This document shows, piece after piece, positions 36,353 through 46,405 of a stretch of 64,000 bases of DNA. Made by a program: the position numbers and the translations under genes. Each line of letters opens with the position of its first letter. The stretch's first letter is position 1. The notes beneath the pieces were generated by a model. It saw only the letters and a program-made list of their open reading frames with translations. It had not been told where the DNA came from and searched no databases. This DNA comes from Gaeumannomyces sp. JS-464. Lineage: Eukaryota; Ascomycota; Sordariomycetes; Magnaporthales; Magnaporthaceae. The stretch spans positions 7,564,001-7,628,000 of the forward strand of contig NGZR01000001.1 of NCBI GenBank assembly GCA_002197995.1. The letters run 5' to 3'.

Positions 36353-39122
36353 CTAGGCGACGTCCCAATTCTCCTCGTCGGCGACGTCGTAGTCCATGTT
36401 CGCATGCGATCCACCCTCCCTAGCGCTGTCCAGGCCAATGTCGTCGTCGTCGTCTTCTTCTTCATCGGGCCTGCCGCTTGCGAGGGCCGACGCCAGCGGT
36501 TTGTCGTCGGTGCCGTTGCTGCCTTTGGCCGCCGTGTCGACCTGGAGCGAGCCTTTGCCGCCGCCAGCAGGGCCTGCTGAGTTCGGGACCCATGCAACCT
36601 CCAGCGTGCCGTCGATTCCCGGTATTCCACCACCGCTCGACACCCCATTATAAAAGGTCTCGGCGGTCCGTCGGTCGTTGAACGTGACGCGCGCGACGCC
36701 CTTTTCGCACTCTATTTCCTTGAACTCTCCGACGCCCTGTTCGTACAGAGAAAATTAAGCGATTAGGTTAGCAGGAGATCGGGAGCGGGAAATGAAAAAA
36801 AAAAAAAAAAAAAAAAGGGGGAGGGCGTTCTCCTTTCCGTCACCATCGGTTAGCGACGGGAGTCGTGGGCCACTTACAAGAAGGTGGTGACGCAGTTTCT
36901 CGTCCTTGTCGGAATCAGAAAAGTCCACGCCCGAAACAGCAACTCTTTTGGGCCGGTGATCCAGAGTGTATGCGGCATAGGCAGCATGGTGGCCGCCACC
37001 CCTGCCCCGGAACCCACCGCCCCTGGGCGGATACCCAGCCCACGGGGGAGCATAGCCTCCACGTCCGCGGCCCCGGTAGCCGCCGCGGCCGCGGAAGGGC
37101 GGTGGCGCACCCCAGGCGGGCATCTCGTCCATCTCGTTAGGGTTCAGGCCCATGGACCTGGCCTCGTCCTCGAGCGCGGCGAGCTGGGCCCGGAGCGCAT
37201 CGGTGCGGCGGCCGCCCGTGTCCGATGTGGACCCCGACGGCTTGGAAAAGACAATCTCGGGCGACGAGTCGTGCTTAGCTGTGTTACCCGCCGCGGCGAG
37301 CTTGGCTTTAAGCTTCTCCTTCTCGGCCTGCTGCTTGGCGAGCAGCTCCTTCTGCCGCTGCTCTAGCTCCTGGCGCTGGCGCTCCACCTCTTCCTTCTTG
37401 CGCTTCTTCTCTTCGAACGCCTTTTGCGCCTCCTCCTGTTTGCGTATAAACTCCTCCATGTCTATATCAGGCTCGACATGTCCGCCGTTGCTTTCGTCCG
37501 CGTGACTATTGGCGGCGCCGTTCTTAGCGTCAACACCTGCCGTGCCGTTGGAGCCGTTGAGGGGAACCGATGCCGGGAGCGTAGAGCCATCTTCCTTGTA
37601 CCAGAAGACACGCACAAATCGATTGTCAAATATGACTTTGGGAGATCTATAGGCCGCGTTGGCCGAGCCCCATTTGGCGAACTTTACAAGCACCAGTCGC
37701 TTATATGGCTGCATGGATATGGACACGATATTGCCGAACTGGGAGAAGAAGCCGCGAACCTCCTCCTCGGAGAACTTTTCCTCTGGAATATTCTCCACGA
37801 CAATAGTCGTCTTGCTCTTGTCGTGCGAGGGGCCGTCGGCCGACAGCTGCGAGCGGTACCCATTTTTCCTTCCCCCCTTCCCCTGCCCATTTCCAGGACG
37901 AGCCTGGCCGAGCCTCGGATCAAAGGCCCCAGGGAAAGACGGGAAGCCGGGCAATGGCGCTGGTATATGAGCCTGACCTTCGGGGAGAAGTAATGATGAG
38001 TTTGTAGGGTCGTATCCTACAGCTCCATGGTTGGTTCGTTAGCAAGGTTTTCGGCTCGGTGACGGGGACCTCAGGGTGTATTCCTTACCACCAAACTGGC
38101 CCTGCGCCACAGACGCAGGGGCGCTATAGCCTACCGAGGGCGCATGCTCGTACTGACATGTATTGCCTCTGGTACAGAATCCTTGCGCATCGTAGTCCCT
38201 ACAGCGTCTTCTTCTCGAGCCATGGCCCTTAGCAGCGGCAGGGAAGCGTGGCGCACCAGGAGGGAAGCCGCCGGGCGGAGGCGGATGAAACCCGGGTAGG
38301 AGGGCGTCCATCGGAGGCATCAGCGACATGGGGTCGTACTCTAGTTCGGCGGACGGTATGGTGGCGGGAGGGAACGCATGAGGCTGGAAGGGCCCGGCCG
38401 GGGCTCCGTTGTTGAAGGCCGAAGGGACGCTGCCATAGCCGTGGCGGCGCGGCTGCTTGGTGGCCCTACCACCGAAGCCGCCGCGGTCGGCGGAGCCTGC
38501 ACCAGACTCGGCATCGCCGCGATCGTGGTACGAGCGTTTCCTCGAGCCGGATTGGGGCGTGAAGGCCGGACTGACGGCGGACAGGGCGGCGGGGTAGCGG
38601 GGCCCGGACGGCGGTGCAGCGGGAGGTTGCGTTGGAGGCGGCGCAACCTTGGGGGCGGGGGGAGCGCCGGGTAAATAGGACCTGTAGGCAAGGGCCGCGA
38701 AGACGTCGTCCAAGAAACCCTTGGCATCTAGGGTTGCGCAGGCGCGCGATCAGCAATGCGCCAGCAAGGGCACCGAGGTGGCATCGTCCCAGGGTCGGTC
38801 GTACCTTCTTGGAGAAAGTCGGGGATTTCCTTCTCGCAGTTTTCGCGGACTTCTTGGACGGTTCCCTCGTGGCCTAGCAAGGCAAGGACGTAGTCGGCCA
38901 GAACATCAATGTCGGCATCCGATCTGGAGGGTTCAAGCATTCATACTGGTTAGTCACGATGAGCTCGCAGGACCCTGGTTGTCGCGCGGTGAGGCGCCTG
39001 ACTGCCTTCTGTGCCAGGGCGGCGGCATGGCGGAAGACAGCGAGGGGGGAAACTAACGTATTCTCGAGGCGCTTGACAATCCATGCCTTGACCAGCGGAG
39101 CGTCCTGCTCCGGGAACAGCAT
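36353..39122 (-). CDS. RBM26/RBM27-like CCCH and RRM RNA-binding protein (Rmn1 type)
   Basis: Nuclear RNA-binding protein related to human RBM26/27 and S. pombe Rmn1, which work with the MTREC/PAXT-type exosome adaptor in RNA surveillance (family knowledge). Five exons: 38. Confidence 0.9.
36353..39122 (-). other. exon and domain details of the RBM26-like gene
   Basis: The five exons on the minus strand are 39058-39122, 38805-38923, 38089-38727, 36878-38016 and 36353-36736. All phases agree, giving 781 aa with no frame break. Domains in order: a PWI-like N-terminal helical domain (from MLFPEQDAPLVKAWIVKRLE through about residue 75); a proline-rich linker; a CCCH finger, CRDYDAQGFC-x5-C-x3-H, fitting C-x8-C-x5-C-x3-H; RRM1 beginning TTIVVENIPEEKFSEEEV; a charged coiled coil of Glu/Lys/Gln repeats; RGG/RGY boxes; a split RRM2 beginning RPKRVAVSGVDFSDS and continuing after the last intron with GVGEFKEIECEKGVARVTF; and an acidic tail ending ENWDVA. 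The last intron carries a 22-base homopolymer. Confidence 0.9.
36795..36816. repeat. A22 homopolymer in an intron
   Basis: Twenty-two A bases on the plus strand, read as poly-T near the middle of the last intron (36737-36877) of the RBM26-like gene. Confidence 0.9.
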
Positions 39123-40116
39123 CGTGGGAAAGGACGCGGGCTGCGAGCCCAGAAGCGCGAACCGCGGCAACGCCGACCGACCCAATTCAAAGGACAGGCG
39201 CAAGCATGGAGTCGCGGTGCCCGGCTCGAACGATGGAGGAGGCGTTCGCCGATAATGGTAGCAGACGGGGGATGTCGTCGTCAGATCTTGGAACAAACAA
39301 AGATGGCGGTCGTGAGATGGCGTTTCCACGAGCCAGACGCGTGCTCATATCCAGAATTGGCCTGCTCATGCACTCAACCAAGCCATTGGATCCGATCCAA
39401 GAAAATTGATCGTCGGTTCAGGGCCATCTTATCGGAGCTCCTTATCGCGCCTGCTGCAACCCGCCTGGAGCCGCCCTGCTCCACCCCTTGGACAGCGCTG
39501 TTCAGCTGGAGATTTAGCGCGTGAAGGCTCCACATAAGTGCACATGCACGCGGCATTCAGCTCCCGCAGGGCGCAAGCTTCAAGCTCAGAAAATCAGGGG
39601 TACCGAGCACGGGAAAACTGCATGCGAGTTTGGCTGCCAATCGCGGATTGAGTTACTCGGCGAAACAAATGCCAGGAACAGCCAAGGTGGAACCAACCCA
39701 GAGCCAGCGTCGAATTGCGCAGTATCCCAATGCCTCATTTATTCTGTCTGGCGCGAGGTGGAGGAATGTGTCACCCGACTACGTATGAGGCTTCACGGAG
39801 AGCTGTGAGAACCCGATAGCGGAGGCCCGAGAGTTGAGAAATCGGGCAGCCTGGCGCAAAATAACTCCGCGCCCCAAAACGCCATCAGAAGGTCCGTTTA
39901 ACCGTGTTTGGGGTTCTCTCTTGCACAAGGAGATATAAAAATAAATAAAAATAAAAGTCGATACCAAACAAAGGCCGTCGTCCTTGCCTATCCCAAAAGA
40001 GACGGCGGGCATCTATCCATCAAAGAAGATGCTTGAATACCTACCGAAAGGTATTACCACTCAAATCTTGCCGTCGTGCTCCGCAAACTGCATGACGATT
40101 ACTTCCTTCTTCTGCC
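39123..40116. other. intergenic, RBM26-like 5' side and PRPP synthetase 3' side
   Basis: Promoter side of the RBM26-like gene and downstream flank of the PRPP synthetase gene. An AT-rich ATAAAA-type stretch is near 39930-39955. No gene seen. Confidence 0.55.
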
Positions 40117-42368
40117 TTACACCGGCACGTGCGTGAAGAGGTGGCTGACACTCTCTCCATTGTGCGTCCTCCGGATAGCCTAGTCGATTTGATTAGAATT
40201 AAAGCCCGATCAAAATGAAACACACAGCCAGGCATGTTCTCGCTCACCTCAGCAATCGTGGCCGAAACGTCGATGACTCGAAGCTTGGGGCAAAGGTCGA
40301 CCTTGTTGCCCAGAGGAACCGTCTGAGGGTAATAAGCACGCGTCAGTGTCCGCATTCGTTGCGGCTCCGGATTAGAATACAAGGGCGGCTTCACATACGT
40401 TCGTGACAACCACCTTGGAAAGGCATGACTTGTTCAGGTTATCGATGGCGTCGCCGCTCAGAACTGTGTACAGAGCATTCAGGTCAGCTATTCTCGTCTA
40501 TCCGCCGCGGTGGGGAACCTGTAAGGAAGATCCAAGGTAGGGGCTGCTTGAGCGCAGCGATTATCGCGTCAAGGAGACATACTGCCGTCTATACGTAAAC
40601 ACGTGCGTTAGCATGGCTGTAGCAATGAGGAATAGAATGAGCATATCACCGACGAGTTACTATTGCCACCACCTCTTCCGCTCCGTGCTCCTTTACCGTC
40701 TGAGCGGCCTTGCTCAGGGTGCCGCAGGTGTCTGCCATGTCGTCGACCAGAATGGCAATCTTGTCCTTGACATCACCGACGAGGACCATCCGGCCCACGA
40801 CGTTCGGTCGCGGGCGCTCCCTGTGGTGTTTTTGCTCGCATTAGCAACCCGATCTCTAGTAGATCGGTATGTATCAAAGGACTTACTTGTGGATGAGAGC
40901 AAAGCCAAGGTCCAGTCGGTCGGCGATCGAAGTCGCTCGCTTCGCTCCACCAGCGTCAGGCGAAACGATGACACACTTCTCGACCGGCAGGTTTTCTCTG
41001 ATCCAGCGGAGGACAGATGGCTCCTTTTTTTGATCAGCCCCGTGCCGGATTCTCCCAACAAGAGGTGGTCGAATGGCACTTACAGCATAGAGGTTGTCAA
41101 ACAGGGATGTTGAAGAAACCCTGAATTTGAGACGCATGCTGCGAGCAAGTTAGTACTTGATCACCCTTGCTCTGCTGCCACCCGTATAGCTCCCGGACCT
41201 ACCAGATCCATAGTGATGACGTGGTTGCATCCCGCGGTTTGCTGTTGGGCAAGTCAGTACCGCTGCAAGGCAATCCATATCGTAGACTTCGCGAACAGGC
41301 TACATACAATCATGTTCCTATAATCGTCGCCGTGTTAGCATATGTGGGTTGCATGGGAGCAGGTCCAAATAACTTACGCTATCAGCTTGGCCGGATAGGG
41401 GCTGCGGGAAGCGGTGGAAGTTAGTAACCTGATCCGTGTGAAAGGCGGCACAGGGGGAGAATTTGACATTGTTGCATAGCGTACCTCTAGACCGGTCTTT
41501 CTTGTCCTGCCGTGCTATATGGATGTTAAGACCTGCCCTTAAGCTTTCTCGCAGCCGAGGTGAACTAACCGTAGGCTGTTCAGGGGTCAGTTGTATGTCA
41601 CACGAAAAGGTGCATCACAAGTCACCAGACAGGGCCAACTTACGAAAGTTCGGTAGGACACTTGAATCGGTGGAACGGTTCCGTGTCAGTGAGGGGGGAT
41701 TCTCGAGGGACGCAATGGCCGCAGCCACGTCAAACTCACCACGTGATCCTGCGAGCCGATGCTGTCCGGCAGGCTGTGGGGAGGGTTAGCGAGTGCATGG
41801 TTATGTGCGAACATGCTCTGGGGGAGAAACAAGAAGCATACCGTGGGTCATAATGAGAAGTTCCATCAATCCTAACGCGAAGGAGACTATGTATTAGTGG
41901 ACAGCTTTATCCGCGTACAATCCAGAGACTGCCGAGGAGAGTGTGGCTTACCGTCGTTGATATCGCCGGGCATGGTGGACTGGATGATGAAAACATCCTC
42001 GTCTCGAACAGACTCGCCAATCGTGACACTCGTCTCTTGATTTGAGTAGTTCAGACTCATAGTCTTTGCAATCTCGATACCAAGCCTGCGGAGAGGGGGC
42101 ACAAAATGTCAGACTGCCTGGATGGCTGACATGCCTGGCCCATCCATGGGGCGGAGGAGGCATTCCAGGGGTAAAGAATCGCGAATAACATACCGGTCAC
42201 CAACAAGCCGCCCCAGCAGCATGCTAATATAATTCGAACCAGGTTAGCATGGTGGATTGTCACCAGTCGGGCCCGTCGCACGAACGAACGGGGAGGCTGC
42301 GGGATCGGGGTGTTGGCGTACTGTGAGTTGCCGCTGAGCAGCTTGATGGAATTTGAAGCCGCAGCCAT
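40117..42368 (-). CDS. PRS: ribose-phosphate pyrophosphokinase (PRPP synthetase), about 18 exons
   Basis: Makes PRPP from ribose-5-phosphate and ATP for purine, pyrimidine, His and Trp synthesis, in the cytosol. Exons (minus): 42322-42368, 42194-42223, 41952-42085, 41842-41871, 41743-41773, 41644-41660, 41570-41575, 41485-41514, 41378-41401, 41308-41317, 41203-41241, 41084-41138, 40887-41023, 40654-40820, 40583-40588, 40399-40463, 40248-40322 and 40117-40179. Motifs: [35 protein letters not shown] (ATP loop), [27 protein letters not shown] and the PRPP-binding [15 protein letters not shown]. The end is HLFTHVPV. Two single-base errors occur: a base missing in exon 9 near 41392-41396, and one T too many in exon 12 (41099-41101). 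They cancel in length, giving 966 nt and 321 aa, the usual size. The exon 5/6 junction uses a weak 5' site and is the least certain. Confidence 0.93.
40583..40588 (-). other. 6-nt micro-exon encoding His-Gly of PRPP synthetase
   Basis: Six bases (ACGGCA, coding strand) between the acceptor TATAG (with a GCTAAC branch upstream) and the donor GTATGT. Phase 1 on both sides. It completes VTHGILSGDA, a conserved segment that neighbouring exons lack. Confidence 0.8.
41570..41575 (-). other. 6-nt micro-exon encoding Pro-Tyr of PRPP synthetase
   Basis: Six bases (CCTACG, coding strand) flanked by AACAG on the acceptor side and GTTAGT on the donor side. Phase 1 on both sides. It supplies the PY of FPYARQ, a motif invariant in the family. 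Confidence 0.82.
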
Positions 42369-43411
42369 GGCGCCGGGTGTGGGTTGCCTGCCGTTGACGG
42401 ATGGGAGAGGGCGGGTGCCGAGAGCGCAGGGAATCTGCGGTAGGTCGACGCGAGACGGCGTGCTAACAGCAAGTCCGGCTCGGGGCGACGCTCGCTTGCA
42501 AATACAACCTAGGGTCTGCTGAGCTGGTCCTTTTGAAGCCCTGCCTAATCCACGGGCGGGCCAACGGAGAAAGGAAAAGCTTGAGTGGCAGAAAGTTCGT
42601 CAAGCACGGGGTTGGATTCCGGAGCCGTCCTCAATGCTGCAATGCGGCTGCCCTGGGCTGAGAAATTTCAGTGGGGCCGGTGCTGCATCCCTGCTGTGCG
42701 ACGCCATGAGCAAGTGCCGGTGCTTTTTTTTTTTTTTCTTCTTGCCTCTGACCTCAATGGTGCCCCGCCATCTCCCGAATCCGGCAGCCTAGCAATTGGA
42801 CGGGCGGAGAAAACTGCCTTTGGCACGTGAGAGCCTGCCGCCGCCACTCTGGCGCAGCTAGCGCCCCCACCCACGCAGACACGTCAAACCTTCACCGCAT
42901 CCCTCGATGCCGCTCCCAGGCCTTGCCAGCCCACTCTCGCCCCGACAAAGCCGCTACACCGACTTCTTTTCTGCCGGCCTTTTCACGACCAGCCAGAAAA
43001 AAATACCAGACCGCAACAAGCCAGCCGTCTTTCGTCGCCCAACGCAGCCTCTGCATTCTGGCATCCCATTGAGGCACCCGCCGGGTTTGCGGGCGTCATT
43101 GTCTCTAAAGGCGGTGCTGGTGCTGCATTCGTCAATTGCAGCAGGGCCGCGGGGTGTCTGTCCAGCAACTCCAACTCTCTTGTCTGGGCGCATCGCTGCG
43201 GGGGCTGGCTGGTGGGCGGGAGTTGGCTTGTGCTAGAGCGAGAGCGAGCCCGACGCTGCTTGGCCGCATTGGTATTTGTCGTGCCGTGCCGCCTTCCATT
43301 CCAACCCATCGCCACCCCTTCATGTCCCAGCCTGCCGCCCTGGCCAGGTGACGGTGAATCGGGACTTCAAAGCCAACGGCAATTGCCCGCTGCCGACGTG
43401 GTGCCGCCACC
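42369..43411. other. divergent intergenic region, PRPP synthetase / transcription factor
   Basis: Promoters of two divergent genes. A T-run lies near 42725-42737, and CT-rich segments precede the transcription-factor ATG. No gene supported. Confidence 0.55.
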
Positions 43412-45871
43412 ATGGGCCGTAAACCGAATGCCCTGATTCTCCAATTCTTCGAGCGCGGCCCCAAGCTCGCCGACAACAGCAACCGCTATCCCACACGTGC
43501 AAATCCTGCGGGGAGAACTTCCCCAAGGGCCGCATCGACAGTCTCACCACCCACCTAACCAGGAAATGCCCCGCAATCTCCGAGAGCGACCGCGTCAGGG
43601 CCTGCCTCACCATTCATGGCTTCACCAAAGCCGCCGCCGAGCAGGGCCCCAAGCCCGTTCCTGTCCACTCGACCCCCGCCCGCCCGCCCGCCGACGCACC
43701 GCCCCCCGACCACGACCTGACCCAGCGAGACTGGACCGCGCTCGAGACGCTCGCCGAGGTGTCGCGCCAGATCGATCTCAGCGAGAAGCATGACGACCGA
43801 GGCGTCCCCGGCAGCGTCCTCACCACGACAGATCTCGGCGGCGAAGCCACCGACCGCTTTGATGCTCAGGATCAGTTCACGACAGCCGATCCCGGGACTG
43901 TGGGTTTCAGGGATGAGGCGGGCGCTGCGCCATTACACGAGCACGTCACCCAAGACGAAGCCACTGCAGCGGGGTCACCCCCCGTTGATGCGAGCAGAGA
44001 AGAGTTGACTGCAGAGCAGCAGATTCACGCGCTGCTCCAGTCCTCGGAGCCTGCTTCTCATTCCACTGCCCTCAGTGTAGCCGCGGCGGCAACCGCAAGA
44101 TTGAACCCGCAACTTTTAGACCCGCAGCTCCGCGAGGGCACCGCGCTTGCTATTCTACAGTCCACCGAGGTCCCTCAGGGAGATGTTGTCATGGAGGACG
44201 GTGCGGCCGTGGCCCAACAACAGCCATGGGGTGAACTCACGCAGTCAGACGCACTTGCCATCTCCATGCGCGCCTCGCAAGCAGCCGACTCTCTCCTGGG
44301 CCCGCAGATGATGATTAAAGGTGGCTTCCGCCTGTCAAGCCCCAACAGCGGTAAAGCCCGACACTCCCGCTCACGCTTCGACGCCCACCGGCGGAAAGAG
44401 GTGCAAGAGGTGCGCAAGATTGGCGCTTGCATACGATGCAGGATCTTGCGGAAGACGTGCTCCAGAGGCCACCCCTGCGACACGTGCAGGAAGGTTTTGT
44501 CTCCTCGCATCTGGAAGTCGGGCTGCGTTCGGACCAAGTTCTCGGAGCAGCTGGATCTATATTCGGCAGGTGTGCAGATCGTGCTCAACCAGCACCGCCT
44601 AAATGATCTCAAGGCACATGTTGATTTCGCCGACCAGGGAACTGTTCTTGAGCTCTCAATCTTCCCGGAGAGCAACTTTAATTTCTCGGTTCACGCCTTG
44701 CAGAGTACGGGCCCTAAGGAGTGCCTGACGGACGAGTCTGGCGCCCCGACGACGCCCTGGGCCAAACAGGACCTTCTCATGATCGACTCGGAGAAGGAAG
44801 ATGTGCAGGCCAAGGTGGAGCTATATATGCGCAAGGTCCTGCACGAGTTTGTGGAACGCGAAAAGTCAAAGTTCGCACGCATCACCCTCAACACCGCCCT
44901 CAGCCTTAGCCACAAGACGCAGGACGAGCTCCTCAAAAAGGCCATAGAGCTGTGGGGCCTGGTCGAGATTCTTGACCGTGAACGCCAGTGGAACATCCTG
45001 GCCCGGTACGGCGGCTCCGAGGGCAAGACGCGCTGGATCCGAGACAACACAGACCAGGATTGCTTTACAACCATCTGCCTCCAGCTGACGGCCGCGGCCG
45101 AAAGGAAGGCAGCCCAGACCAGCAAGCAACTCCTGACGGGCATGCAGCGCGTGCTGCAGGACAGCAAGACCAAGATCGACCACAACATGTTCTTTACAAC
45201 GCTCATCCTGCTCAACTGTATCGAGAAAACAACGTGGGCATTCAAGGCGTGGGAACAGGACACGCTGCAGCCCATGTGGCCGCTGGAGAAGCCCCCGGGG
45301 AGTTTTACCCAGCAGGGATATGTCCTCGCAGACCTCCTCAAGATGCTCCTCGGCATCAGAAAGGTGCTGCCCCGGACATTCTGTCGAGAGCCCGGCGGGA
45401 TGCTTGCCACACAGGAGCCTGCACTCCACGAGTATTTCCACGATCTTGATCTCAAATGTGAGGCTTCCATACCCCAACCAACCCCTGTCTGCTTCCGAGG
45501 TCTGAGAGCCCGTTCTTACTCATCACGATCGTCTTTGTGCGCACAGTTGCCGAGGTCCAAGCAAAGCAAGACAGCCCAGTCTTCTCCCCAACCGACTCTC
45601 GATCGCTCGAACTCTTGCTCTGCTCAACGCTGCTGCTTTCCAATGGAGAGTAATATCGCAAAGCGCTCTCCCCGAAACGTGTGGCACTTGTACACACTCT
45701 CCTCCCCTCTGCTCTCTCCTTCCTGTCTAGCACGATCTAATGGAGTCAATCGGGCCCTCCTATCACGACGCTTGCGAACACCCCTATCTGCCTGGCTGCT
45801 ACGAGCATCTTTATGGTATTGCTACCAAGGGATCAAGCGGACTGTCGGATTTTTCTTCCTTTTTGAAATAG
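43412..45871 (+). CDS. zinc-finger transcription factor (BED-like C2HC plus Zn(II)2Cys6), with frameshifts
   Basis: Probable nuclear DNA-binding regulator. The start ATG at 43412 (MGRKPNALILQFFERGPKL) has a good CCACCATGG context. After one missing C in the CCC run 43490-43492, an N-terminal finger reads HTCKSCGENFPKGR followed by SLTTHLTRKC, a BED/C2HC-like pattern. A second zinc motif lies near residue 345: CIRCRILRKTCSRGHPC, then DTC and a late Cys, fitting C-x2-C-x6-C-x5-C-x2-C-x12-C. The rest is mostly helical, of the kind seen in fungal C6 regulators. Introns: 45458-45546 (joins DLK to FAEVQAK) and about 45650-45730; the last exon is 45731-45871 and ends SDFSSFLK. The second junction is out of phase by one base, so another missing base is likely. 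Total about 763 aa. Target genes unknown. Confidence 0.78.
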
Positions 45872-46405
45872 CTTTTGCGCTGCGGGAGCTTCATGGCTTC
45901 GCTGGGCAGCAGACATTGGACTGTTTATAATTCCCCCCTGCACCTATGTGGTGTTTTCCCCGATGGCATCAAATGTGCCTTGGTTTTTTTGTTTTTTTTC
46001 TTGGTGGGGGCGAGCATTGCTATGCGCGCCGAATTTATGTTTTGGGACGGATGAATGATGGGCAAACACGAGACCTAGAAAGACCATAATACCCACGGCG
46101 TTGTGATTCCCCAAGACTGACATAGCTTCGCACCCTGGTGGTAGCCTCTAATTTTTTGGTCACGAGTTTGGAAGACTCGTACGGCATGTAAACTTGCAGT
46201 CTTTTTGTCGGGCCGATACAGTTGGCGAAAAAATCGGATGGTTGGGGTATAATCAAAAAAAGAAGTTCCTTCAAATTGAGGACGATGTATGAAAATGGAG
46301 AGCCCAAGACACAGAACAGGCCCAGACCCAAACGTTGCGCAACCTCACTCGCTACAGGTGGATACGTGCAAGTAAGAGGCACCTAGGCAGCCCGGTCGTG
46401 ACTTG
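45872..46405. other. convergent intergenic spacer
   Basis: Between the 3' ends of the transcription factor and SEC5 genes. T-rich stretches; no gene seen. Confidence 0.6.
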
